5,767 nt of DNA, from NCBI GenBank assembly GCA_004376485.1, contig SOJT01000153.1:1-5767 (forward strand), given 5' to 3'. The notes under the pieces were generated by a model. It ran no database searches and had not been told where the DNA came from. It saw only the letters and a list, made by a program, of their open reading frames with translations. This stretch comes from Candidatus Aerophobota bacterium. Its GTDB lineage: Bacteria > Aerophobota > Aerophobia > Aerophobales > AE-B3A. This document shows positions 1 through 5,767 of the stretch, one piece after another (the stretch's first letter is position 1; each line of letters starts with the position of its first letter). A program made the translations under genes and the position numbers.

Positions 1-91
1 GCCGCTCAGCAGCCAACCCATGGGCACACTCGTGTATGATTATGGAAAAGAGAAGTACAACCAGGGAAAATAGTAGCACAATGATCTTCAT
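1..91 (-). CDS. Site-2 protease family (M50) metalloprotease, N-terminal fragment
   Basis: This is the 5' end of a gene that runs off the left edge; only 30 codons are visible. They encode a hydrophobic transmembrane helix (about residues 3-19) leading directly into H20-E21-C-A-H24, the zinc-binding HExxH motif, followed by Gly25. A first membrane helix carrying HExxH so close to the N terminus is typical of compact M50B intramembrane proteases, which cut membrane-embedded substrates. The ATG at 91 overlaps the TGA stop of the upstream fusion gene as ATGA. A strong Shine-Dalgarno sequence, GAGGAG at 97-102, lies 5 nt upstream inside the last codons of that gene, so translational coupling is likely. 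The family call rests on the HExxH-in-helix pattern and on recalled gene order next to nucleotidyltransferase genes. The substrate, the second catalytic motif (an Asp, usually in a later helix) and the full length are not visible. Confidence 0.85.
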   Translation of the reverse strand, partial: MKIIVLLFSLVVLLFSIIIHECAHGLAAER

Positions 92-2733
92 TTTTTCTCC
101 TCGGGGGGAAATTTTTCCTTGATATAGTTAATTTCTTCCTTTTTGTTCTTTACCACGCCATCTAATTTTGCTCTTCTCACCTCCTCCAGAATCTGGCTAA
201 ATCGGGGGGAGGGCTTATATCCCATATTCTTGAGATCTTCCCCATCCACCTCTATTTCTACTAGCCTCAAGCGGGTCAGATAGAGAAGTATTCGCTTTTT
301 TACCAGCTTATCCTGAGCCTTAGCCATAGTGAACAGGAGAGCCTCCTGGGGGACAGATCTGAGAAGAGAGTGGATAAAACTAGACTTAAGAGGCCCAGGA
401 CTCCTCAAGGATTTTATTAGTCTTTCGGCCTCGAGTCTCCCACTAATGATGGCATTTTGATCCTCACGGGTAAATTTATATCGCCCACAGAAATCTCTCA
501 CTTCCTCCTCGTCTAAACCCTCCAGGAGAAGAAGGAGTCTAATCAGCCACCTCTTTGATTTCTCCTTGGAGAGAACCTCAAAGTGAGCAAAGACATCTAC
601 CAGATAGTTCAATTCCTTTTCCTTTTGGGGGGTGAGTTCGATCTTAGGATAAATAGCCTTAAGAATACGGAAATCCTGGAGTCTGTGAATGGTTTTCTCC
701 GGTTCATCTTCCTTCAGGATTTGAACGAGTTCCTCGCGAATTCTTTCTCGACTCAGCCGATGGAAGACTTCCCCTTTAAGGACATCCTGAATCAACTTCT
801 CACTCTCTTTATCTATCTGGAAGTCGTACCTTTGCTCGAATCTTATGGCTCGAAAAATCCTGGTAGGGTCCTCAATGAAGCTGCGAGGATGTAGAACCCT
901 GACCTTTCTTCGCCTGAGATCTTCTTGCCCCCCGAAAAAATCGATCAGAAGGCCAAAACTCGAAGGGCTAATATCGATAGCCATAGTATTTACAGTGAAG
1001 TCCCGACGGGCCAGATCCTCCGAGAGAGGGGCGGGTTTTACCTGAGGCAAAGCCGCAGGAAAAGGATAGAATTCGCTGCGGGAAGTGGCCACGTCGAGTT
1101 TAAAACCATGGGGAAGAATGATGGTGGCGGTACCAAATCCCCGATGCCTCTTGAGCTCTCCCTTGAGCTGCCTGGCCAGCTCTGTAGCAAATTCAATGCC
1201 GTCTCCTTCAATGACCAGGTCCACATCCAGATTTTCTATTCCCAGCAAAAGATCTCGTACGAATCCGCCCACGATGAAAGCCCTGAAGCCCATTCTTTGC
1301 GCTACCCTACCCCCTTGCTCTAAAACTTTTTGGATTCTCTTAGGAATCTTCCTCTCCAGAAGGTTTCTCACTACAGAAAATCGAGGCTCTCCCCATCCAG
1401 GGAACTCCCTTTCAGAGAAGCTGGATTCAGAATGCCTAAAACCTTGAGCGTTCTTATGAAAGGCATGCAGAAGATCCGGTCCTTTGAGAATCCCCACCAG
1501 CTTTCCATTATCTAGAACCAGCAAGGTCCTGGCTTCTTCATCCATCATAATTTCCTGAGCCTTCTTCAGGGAAAGGTGGGGAGAAACAGTGAAGACTTTA
1601 GGAGAGAGGTAACTCTTCAGAGGAGCCCTACCAGAATTGTGAGCCATAACATGGTCTACTTTCTCCCGGGAGATAATTCCCAGCACTTTTCCTTTCTCCA
1701 GCACGGGAAAAGTGGATATCCCGTATTTTATCATTAAATCTTTAGCTTCTTTGAGGGAAGTCCGGGGAGAGACAAATCTCACCGGAAAACTCATAACATC
1801 CCTCACCGTCTGTCGAGGCTTTATCTTTTCTTTGAGAAGGCCGTGCAGCCTCTCCTCCACCTCTTTGATGTTTTGCTCCTTAATCAAGGCAGAGGCAGCA
1901 AAATTATGACCCCCTCCTCCCAGAGGCGAAAGGATTTCACTGACATTGACGGACAAAGTTCGACTGCGAGCGATGATATAAATTCTCTCCTTAGCCTTAA
2001 TTAGAGCAAAGACAACCTCCAGATTCTTAAGATCAATGAACTTATGAAGAGGAAGGGAAAGACCGCCCACGAATTCATCCACCTCGGTAACAATGATGAT
2101 GACCTCTACTCCGTTGATGATTCGTATCTTAGCTCTCTCTATGAAGTCGTTGAAAAGAGCCATTTGTCTTTCCGTCAGGGACCTATTCAAGAAACTGGAG
2201 ATGAGCTCGAGGCTTGCCCCTTGAGAAAGTAAGAAACCCGCTGCCTCCAGATCCAGAGGAGTAGTAGAGGCAAAACTCAAGGAACCCGTGTCCTCATAAA
2301 TACCTAAAATAAGGAGGGTTGCCTCAACGGGAGTGATAGGAATTTTTTTCTCCCTGAGAAGCTCTGTGAGGATACTGGTGGTTGCTCCCACCTCCTGGCA
2401 GAGCTCTCTATCCCCCTGAATATCATTAGGATGGGGGGGATGATGATCATAGATGTGAACCTTCACCCCCTCCCTTCCCACAAGCTCACGGAAAGGACCT
2501 ATGCGATTAACCCAGCGGGTATCCACCAAAATGAGCTGAGTTACGTTGGCCAGTTTAATCTCCTCGGCCGGCAAATGGGGAATGATCTTTCCGTAGATGG
2601 CCATAAACTGCTTAACCTCGCTGGAAATGGGGGTGGGAAGACATATCTTAGCCTCAGGATAAAGTTTCTTGGCCGCCACCAAAGAGGCTAGAGCATCAAA
2701 ATCCATGCCCGCATGGGTAGTAATTACTTTCAA
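88..2733 (-). CDS. DHH phosphoesterase - CBS pair - tRNA nucleotidyltransferase/poly(A) polymerase fusion
   Basis: This 881-residue protein has three modules. Residues 1-300 are a DHH/DHHA1 phosphoesterase with D11-x-D13, D71-T, D96-H97-H98 and E147-D148-T-G, plus the DHHA1 substrate-binding GGGGH at 272-276; the expected metal ligands are all present. Residues 308-427 are two CBS domains, which in other proteins bind adenine nucleotides. Residues 455-881 are a class II nucleotidyltransferase: GGFVRD at 489-494, catalytic D503-x-D505, RRDFTVN at 576-582 and the base-selecting E621-D622-x-x-R625 motif, followed by a helical RNA-binding body. No HD domain is visible. The nucleotidyltransferase half should add or repair the tRNA 3' CCA end, but CC-adding, A-adding or poly(A) activity cannot be told apart by eye. 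The DHH half may hydrolyse short oligonucleotides or pAp-type products (inference). The start is TTG at 2733: an in-frame TAA lies 12 nt upstream, and the next Met (residue 10) would remove most of DHH motif I. No strong Shine-Dalgarno precedes it. xerD ends 30 nt upstream. Confidence 0.95.
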   Translation of the reverse strand: MKVITTHAGMDFDALASLVAAKKLYPEAKICLPTPISSEVKQFMAIYGKIIPHLPAEEIKLANVTQLILVDTRWVNRIGPFRELVGREGVKVHIYDHHPPHPNDIQGDRELCQEVGATTSILTELLREKKIPITPVEATLLILGIYEDTGSLSFASTTPLDLEAAGFLLSQGASLELISSFLNRSLTERQMALFNDFIERAKIRIINGVEVIIIVTEVDEFVGGLSLPLHKFIDLKNLEVVFALIKAKERIYIIARSRTLSVNVSEILSPLGGGGHNFAASALIKEQNIKEVEERLHGLLKEKIKPRQTVRDVMSFPVRFVSPRTSLKEAKDLMIKYGISTFPVLEKGKVLGIISREKVDHVMAHNSGRAPLKSYLSPKVFTVSPHLSLKKAQEIMMDEEARTLLVLDNGKLVGILKGPDLLHAFHKNAQGFRHSESSFSEREFPGWGEPRFSVVRNLLERKIPKRIQKVLEQGGRVAQRMGFRAFIVGGFVRDLLLGIENLDVDLVIEGDGIEFATELARQLKGELKRHRGFGTATIILPHGFKLDVATSRSEFYPFPAALPQVKPAPLSEDLARRDFTVNTMAIDISPSSFGLLIDFFGGQEDLRRRKVRVLHPRSFIEDPTRIFRAIRFEQRYDFQIDKESEKLIQDVLKGEVFHRLSRERIREELVQILKEDEPEKTIHRLQDFRILKAIYPKIELTPQKEKELNYLVDVFAHFEVLSKEKSKRWLIRLLLLLEGLDEEEVRDFCGRYKFTREDQNAIISGRLEAERLIKSLRSPGPLKSSFIHSLLRSVPQEALLFTMAKAQDKLVKKRILLYLTRLRLVEIEVDGEDLKNMGYKPSPRFSQILEEVRRAKLDGVVKNKKEEINYIKEKFPPEEKK
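97..102 (-). promoter_or_regulatory. Shine-Dalgarno for the M50 protease within the end of the fusion gene
   Basis: GAGGAG on the minus strand encodes the Glu-Glu near the C terminus of the nucleotidyltransferase fusion. It stands 5 nt before the protease ATG, which overlaps the fusion gene's stop as ATGA. Confidence 0.75.
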
Positions 2734-2763
2734 GAGCTCACTTTACTCTTTGCATCCGCCTTT

Positions 2764-3633
2764 TCAGGCCCGTGGATGATATTTTTTATAAACGCGTCTT
2801 AAGCGCTCACTGGTTACATGGGTATAGATCTGGGTGCTAGAAATATTGGCATGACCTAACATCTCCTGAATGAAACGAAGGTCAGCATCTCTGGATAAGA
2901 GATGGGTAGCAAAGGAGTGCCTGAGAGTATGGGGAAAGATGGGTTTGTTTATCCCTGCATCTTTAGCCCATTTCTTAATAATTTTCCAGCCGGCCTGCCG
3001 GGAAAGCCTCCTCCCATATCTATTCCAGAATAAGGCTACTTTACCCCTCGGCTGGCCTCCTCTTTCCCTCAAATAAGTCTTGACCCACTGGCAGGCAACT
3101 CTTCCCAGGGGAACCATACGCTCCTTAGCCCCCTTACCCATTACCCGGACCCAGCCTCCCCTCAGGTTAAGATCGCTAATGTCAAGATTAACCATCTCCG
3201 AGATCCGCAGGCCCCCCCCATATAAAACTTCCAGGATAGCCTTATCCCGCAGGTCCAAAAGACTCTGGGTGGGCGGAGCACCCAAAAGGTCGCTTATTTC
3301 CTTCTCAGAAAGATGAGAGGGGAGTTTTCTTCCCAGGCGCGGAGAGCTTATTCCCTCCAGAGGAGATCTATCAACCTTACCCTCCAGATGGAGAAATTTG
3401 TAAAACATTCTTACGGTAGAGAGTTTCCGAGTGATAGAAGAGGGCTCATACCCTTTTTCTCTGAGGGTTCTTAAGAATCTGCCAATTTGAGCGGAGTCTA
3501 TCTTGAGGACATCGTTCTGATTCCAGGAGAAGAACTGAGAAAGATCCCTTCTATAAGCTCCTATGGTATGAGGAGAAAGTCCCCTTTCTACCTGAAGATA
3601 ATCTAAAAAGGAGCTAGCCAGACGATGAGACAA
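2764..3633 (-). CDS. xerD: Tyrosine recombinase XerD/XerC
   Basis: This 289-residue site-specific recombinase has the usual Xer length. Residues 1-88 form the N-terminal core-binding (SAM-like) domain and about 105-285 the catalytic domain. All six expected catalytic residues are present: R143 in GLRISE, K167 in GKGAKER, H235 and R238 in HTLRHSFATHL, H261 in LGHAN, and the nucleophile Y270 in QIYTH. In known systems a XerC/XerD pair acts at dif under FtsK control to resolve chromosome dimers; some bacteria use a single Xer. The sequence alone does not firmly separate XerD from XerC, so the symbol is provisional. Its place in a housekeeping operon argues against an integron or phage integrase. 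The start is TTG at 3633, set by an in-frame TGA 15 nt upstream and by AGGAGG at 3644-3649. The gene overlaps the end of the gamma-subunit gene by 20 nt. An eight-G run at 3212-3219 lies just before the R143 codon. Confidence 0.93.
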   Translation of the reverse strand: MSHRLASSFLDYLQVERGLSPHTIGAYRRDLSQFFSWNQNDVLKIDSAQIGRFLRTLREKGYEPSSITRKLSTVRMFYKFLHLEGKVDRSPLEGISSPRLGRKLPSHLSEKEISDLLGAPPTQSLLDLRDKAILEVLYGGGLRISEMVNLDISDLNLRGGWVRVMGKGAKERMVPLGRVACQWVKTYLRERGGQPRGKVALFWNRYGRRLSRQAGWKIIKKWAKDAGINKPIFPHTLRHSFATHLLSRDADLRFIQEMLGHANISSTQIYTHVTSERLRRVYKKYHPRA

Positions 3634-4159
3634 AATGACATCCCCTCCTCAAGGCCTCTTCATTCAAAGATAAAAGATCCCTCTTGGATTTAGAGATGAC
3701 CTCTTCCAGAGAGAGAACCAGGCTCTCAACAGACACTATCCCTGATTTTTTGATCCAGGCTCCCAAAATTACCATGTTAGCTATGCGCGGGCTTCCTATC
3801 TCTTCAGCAATTTCATTGGCCGGGATCCTAATAACCTCTACATCCTCCCGGGCCGGGTTATCAGAGACCAAAGATGAGTTAATAACACCCCTTCCTCCTG
3901 AACTAATTCTGGGAAAAAACTTCGAATAGGAGGGATGGCTCATCATAATAGCATTCTTAGGATTAGAGATAATGGGAGAAGAAATAGGACTGTCAGAAAC
4001 GACCACCATACAATTAGCGGTGCCCCCACGCATCTCCGCTCCATAGGAAGGGAAATAAGTTACCTCCTTACCTTCCCTCAATCCCGCATAGGATAAGAGT
4101 TTTCCAGCGAAGATGATTCCCTGTCCCCCAAAACCGGCGATTATTAGATCTTCATACAT
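3614..4159 (-). CDS. korC: 2-oxoacid:ferredoxin oxidoreductase gamma subunit (KorC-like)
   Basis: This 181-residue protein is a complete POR-gamma domain. It opens with GFGGQGI at 9-15, followed by the family signature PSYGAEMRGGTAN at 37-49 and a conserved NMVILGA stretch at 128-134. In these cytoplasmic enzymes the gamma chain assembles with alpha and beta (thiamine diphosphate) chains, and often a small 2[4Fe-4S] delta chain, to oxidise a 2-oxoacid and CoA to acyl-CoA, CO2 and reduced ferredoxin. The SYGAEMRGGTAN version resembles 2-oxoglutarate (Kor) or branched-chain (Vor) gamma chains more than pyruvate or indolepyruvate ones, but the substrate is inferred and the symbol provisional. 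No alpha, beta or delta gene lies in the window; the neighbours are a hexomutase and a recombinase. The ATG at 4159 gives the canonical MYEDLIIAGFGGQG start. No Shine-Dalgarno lies at normal spacing; the nearest AGGAGG (4190-4195) is 30 nt upstream, beyond a tandem 10-bp repeat. Confidence 0.9.
   Translation of the reverse strand: MYEDLIIAGFGGQGIIFAGKLLSYAGLREGKEVTYFPSYGAEMRGGTANCMVVVSDSPISSPIISNPKNAIMMSHPSYSKFFPRISSGGRGVINSSLVSDNPAREDVEVIRIPANEIAEEIGSPRIANMVILGAWIKKSGIVSVESLVLSLEEVISKSKRDLLSLNEEALRRGCHFVSSSG
3644..3649 (-). promoter_or_regulatory. Shine-Dalgarno supporting the TTG start of xerD
   Basis: AGGAGG on the minus strand lies 10 nt before the TTG at 3633, within the final codons of the gamma-subunit gene. 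Together with an in-frame TGA 15 nt upstream of the TTG, it decides the start. An ATG at 3642 is in a different frame and leads to no recombinase sequence. Confidence 0.7.
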
Positions 4160-4179
4160 GATCTTGAAGGATCTTGAAG
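4160..4179. repeat. Tandem 10-bp direct repeat before the gamma-subunit start codon
   Basis: Two exact adjacent copies of GATCTTGAAG (plus-strand sense) fill most of the 22-nt gap between the hexomutase stop and the gamma-subunit ATG, ending immediately next to that ATG. The left part of the 12-bp palindrome TTGAAGCTTCAA (4174-4185) lies within the second copy, and the palindrome runs into the hexomutase stop codon. In the mRNA, TTGAAG (4180-4185) could pair with the second CTTCAA (4164-4169). Confidence 0.8.
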
Positions 4180-4181
4180 CT

Positions 4182-5594
4182 TCAAATGGCCTCCTGGGCC
4201 ATCTTCACTCCCTGATCCATGATTTTCTTGAGCTCTGCCTCACCTGGGGCCTCAGCATAAACCCTCACCTTGGGTTCTGTGCCCGAGGGGCGGATGAGAA
4301 GCCAGCTTTTATCATCCATAACGAATTTTATCCCATCCAGGGTTTTTACCTCTCTCACCGGCACCCCTCCCAGGGAAGAAGGGGAAGATAAAGAGAGAGT
4401 TCTTATCATCTTCTCCTTATCTACCGCTGACTTCTCAAAATCTACTCTCTTAAAGAAAGAAGCTCCAAATCTAGCCTCCATTTCCTTAAGGATCCGGGAA
4501 AGGGGCTTTTGCAAACGGGTGAGCATCTCTACAAAAAGGAGACAGGAAAGGATACCGTCCCTTTCCATGAGATGCCCTCTGTAACCATACCCGCCACTCT
4601 CCTCCCCTCCTAAGAGAATATCCTTTTCCAACATCTTATCACACACATATTTAAATCCCACCGGAACCTCATACAGAGAAAGACCAAAATTCTCCGCTAT
4701 CCTCTCCGGCTGATAGCCCAGAGATACGGTCTTAGCCACTCCTCCCCTCAGGCCTCTTCCCTCTACTAGATAAAGAAGGAGGAGGGAGAAAACCTGATGG
4801 GGAGTGAGGTACTCTCCCTTATCGCTCACCACCCCTGCCCTATCAGCATCCCCATCGGTAGCCAGTCCCAGATCCGCTTTTTCCTCTTTGACTTTAATTT
4901 TCAGAGCTTCCAGGTTCTTCTCAATGGGCTCCGGGGCTAGTCCCCCGAAGCCGGGATTATATTTGGGGTGAATAGTAAGGACCTGGCAGCGGGATGGGGC
5001 GAGAATCTTTTCTATGAGGCCATCACCCACTCCGAACATAGGATCATGGATAACTTTGAGACGAGATTTTTCTATGAGATCCTGATCCAGGAAAGATCTA
5101 ACTTTTTTCAGATAACCTTCAATAATATCTTTTCTCTTCAAGAGGCCCTTCTTCTCAGCCTCTTCCAGAGGTACTCTCTTAATCTCCCTTTTATCCAAGA
5201 GAGCCTCTATCTGGCGGGTCACCTCGGGAGGAGCTGATCCTCCAAAGGACTCCCTGATCTTTATCCCGTTGAACTTAGGCGGATTATGAGAGGCGCTTAC
5301 CATAACCCCTCCCGCTAGTTTCTCGCTCTGAATGGCAAAAGAAATACACTGGGTGGGAAGGTCTTCGGCGGAAAGAATAACAGGAAGATCGTTCGCAGTC
5401 AGAACCTCAGCTACCACCTCTGCAAATTCCCGGGAAAGGAAGCGAGTATCGTATCCTACCACCAACTTCTTTTCTCCTTCCTTTCCTTTGTAATAATCAG
5501 CTACGGCCTGAGCTACCCTGGCTACGTTGGCAAAGGTGAAATCCTGGGCAATTACCGCCCTCCATCCATCAGTGCCAAACTTTATTTCTCCCAT
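4182..5594 (-). CDS. Phosphoglucomutase/phosphomannomutase (alpha-D-phosphohexomutase)
   Basis: This 470-residue cytoplasmic enzyme has the usual four-domain length. It interconverts hexose 6-phosphate and hexose 1-phosphate through a phosphoserine, supplying precursors for nucleotide sugars, glycogen and cell-envelope glycans. The visible signatures are FGTDGWR at 6-12, the active-site loop VSASHNP with phosphoserine S102, the Mg-binding loop DGDADR with D247, D249 and D251, the sugar-recognition loop GEESGG at 330-335, and the phosphate-binding loop RPSGTEPKVR at 435-444. All are intact. Whether it prefers glucose, mannose or glucosamine phosphate cannot be settled by eye; the GEESGG loop and FGTDGWRAVI opening fit phosphoglucomutase/phosphomannomutase better than GlmM. 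The ATG at 5594 is preceded by AGGA at 5601-5604. It is the first gene of the operon, behind the promoter at 5639-5666, and the gamma-subunit gene begins 22 nt after its stop. Confidence 0.95.
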   Translation of the reverse strand: MGEIKFGTDGWRAVIAQDFTFANVARVAQAVADYYKGKEGEKKLVVGYDTRFLSREFAEVVAEVLTANDLPVILSAEDLPTQCISFAIQSEKLAGGVMVSASHNPPKFNGIKIRESFGGSAPPEVTRQIEALLDKREIKRVPLEEAEKKGLLKRKDIIEGYLKKVRSFLDQDLIEKSRLKVIHDPMFGVGDGLIEKILAPSRCQVLTIHPKYNPGFGGLAPEPIEKNLEALKIKVKEEKADLGLATDGDADRAGVVSDKGEYLTPHQVFSLLLLYLVEGRGLRGGVAKTVSLGYQPERIAENFGLSLYEVPVGFKYVCDKMLEKDILLGGEESGGYGYRGHLMERDGILSCLLFVEMLTRLQKPLSRILKEMEARFGASFFKRVDFEKSAVDKEKMIRTLSLSSPSSLGGVPVREVKTLDGIKFVMDDKSWLLIRPSGTEPKVRVYAEAPGEAELKKIMDQGVKMAQEAI

Positions 5595-5621
5595 CCTTTT
5601 TCCTCATAGAAGCTCTTCAAG

Positions 5622-5638
5622 AACTCAAAGCCTGAGTT
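5622..5638. repeat. Inverted repeat at the predicted transcription start
   Basis: AACTCA (5622-5627) and TGAGTT (5633-5638) form a 6-bp inverted repeat around a 5-nt centre. It directly abuts the -10 box of the operon promoter, so it covers the expected transcription start. It could be a repressor operator, or a small hairpin at the extreme 5' end of the mRNA. No protein family can be assigned to it. Confidence 0.35.
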
Positions 5639-5666
5639 ATGTTACAATATCAAACTTCGATGTCAA
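5639..5666 (-). promoter_or_regulatory. Sigma70-type promoter of the minus-strand operon
   Basis: On the minus strand, a perfect -35 TTGACA (5661-5666) is followed after 16 nt by TAACAT (5639-5644). The -10 matches four of six consensus bases, including the key first TA and the final T. Transcription would start near 5632, giving a leader of about 38 nt before the ATG at 5594. It is the only good match seen upstream of the hexomutase gene, and no comparable gap occurs further down the operon, so it probably drives all five genes. This is read by eye and untested. Confidence 0.65.
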
Positions 5667-5725
5667 GAAATATTTCAGGTCCCTCGATACTAGGAGACAG
5701 GATAGCTCCTGAAGAAGGTTTTTGG

Positions 5726-5754
5726 TTGACCAGTTCAGAGTTTGATGATATCAT
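5726..5754 (+). promoter_or_regulatory. Candidate divergent promoter reading out of the window to the right
   Basis: On the plus strand, TTGACC (5726-5731, five of six) is followed after exactly 17 nt by TATCAT (5749-5754, five of six). The last bases of the window, TTGAGGA (5761-5767), look like a Shine-Dalgarno sequence, so a plus-strand gene may begin just past the edge, with a very short leader. The coding region itself is not visible, so the call rests on the promoter geometry alone. Confidence 0.4.
5745..5754. repeat. Perfect 10-bp palindrome over the rightward -10 box
   Basis: ATGATATCAT is a perfect palindrome whose right half is the TATCAT -10 box of the candidate rightward promoter. 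Such a position suits a small dimeric operator, but a 10-bp palindrome in AT-rich sequence can arise by chance. Confidence 0.3.
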
Positions 5755-5767
5755 GATTCATTGAGGA

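Noticed and set aside
1038..1226. Minus-strand 62-codon frame inside the fusion gene
   Set aside because: It is an out-of-frame shadow of the nucleotidyltransferase core, with no independent start signal or recognisable product.
583..1515. Several plus-strand open frames of 61-132 codons opposite the nucleotidyltransferase gene
   Set aside because: They lie entirely antisense to a clearly conserved coding region, show no recognisable domain, and have low-complexity Ser/Arg/Leu-rich products typical of shadow frames.
2764..3633. xerD as the integrase of a mobile element or integron
   Set aside because: It has standard Xer length and motifs and lies inside a housekeeping operon. No att-like repeats, cassette genes or other mobile genes are visible.
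3614..4159. Gamma subunit as indolepyruvate oxidoreductase beta chain (IorB)
   Set aside because: IorB proteins typically carry a HGMAQRGG-like signature, whereas this protein has SYGAEMRGGTAN, which fits Kor/Vor-type gamma chains better.
5692..5710. Inverted repeat AGGAG-N9-CTCCT as a transcription terminator
   Set aside because: The stem is only 5 bp with a 9-nt loop. No U-run follows directly on either strand; the nearest T run on the plus strand is 8 nt further on.
5660..5764. Plus-strand 34-codon open frame in the intergenic region
   Set aside because: No Shine-Dalgarno precedes its ATG, it starts inside the spacer next to the leftward -35 box, and it is antisense to part of the promoter. 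It is short enough to occur by chance.
5735..5767. Possible 3' end of a minus-strand gene entering from the right, ending in TGA at 5735-5737
   Set aside because: Only ten codons are visible with no recognisable sequence, and the rightward promoter geometry argues for a divergent gene instead. It cannot be excluded without more sequence.

Overview
The window looks like bacterial chromosome of moderate GC content. All five recognisable genes lie on the minus strand and read right to left. They are packed into what looks like one transcription unit: the junctions are gaps of 22 and 30 nt and overlaps of 20 and 4 nt. The sense strand is purine-rich, AGA/AGG arginine codons are common, the proteins are rich in Lys, Glu and Arg, and two genes start with TTG. 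Together with a ferredoxin-dependent 2-oxoacid oxidoreductase subunit, this suggests an anaerobic, possibly thermophilic or deep-branching bacterium. The order xerD, then DHH-CBS-CBS-nucleotidyltransferase fusion, then M50 protease resembles what I recall from Deltaproteobacteria-like and related anaerobes. The exact lineage cannot be fixed from this window.

In transcription order the layout is as follows. (1) 5595-5767 is a 173-nt non-coding stretch. It carries a good sigma70-type promoter for the minus-strand operon, a second promoter-like element pointing right out of the window, and two short inverted repeats. (2) 4182-5594 is an alpha-D-phosphohexomutase (phosphoglucomutase/phosphomannomutase type). 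(3) 3614-4159 is the gamma subunit of a 2-oxoacid:ferredoxin oxidoreductase, with no partner subunits in view. (4) 2764-3633 is a complete XerC/XerD tyrosine recombinase. (5) 88-2733 is an 881-residue fusion of a DHH/DHHA1 phosphoesterase, two CBS domains and a class II tRNA nucleotidyltransferase/poly(A) polymerase. (6) 1-91 is the first 30 codons of an M50 site-2 protease, translationally coupled to the fusion gene.

The genes do not form one pathway. They cover sugar-phosphate interconversion, central carbon oxidation, chromosome-dimer resolution, tRNA 3'-end maturation and intramembrane proteolysis, so this is a housekeeping operon rather than a mobile or defence island. I see no tRNA, rRNA, CRISPR array, insertion sequence or phage gene. 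The points most worth a second look are the multidomain fusion with all its DHH catalytic residues, the detached gamma subunit, the unusual tandem repeat at that subunit's translation start, an eight-G tract just before the first catalytic arginine codon of xerD, and the divergent promoter region at the right edge.
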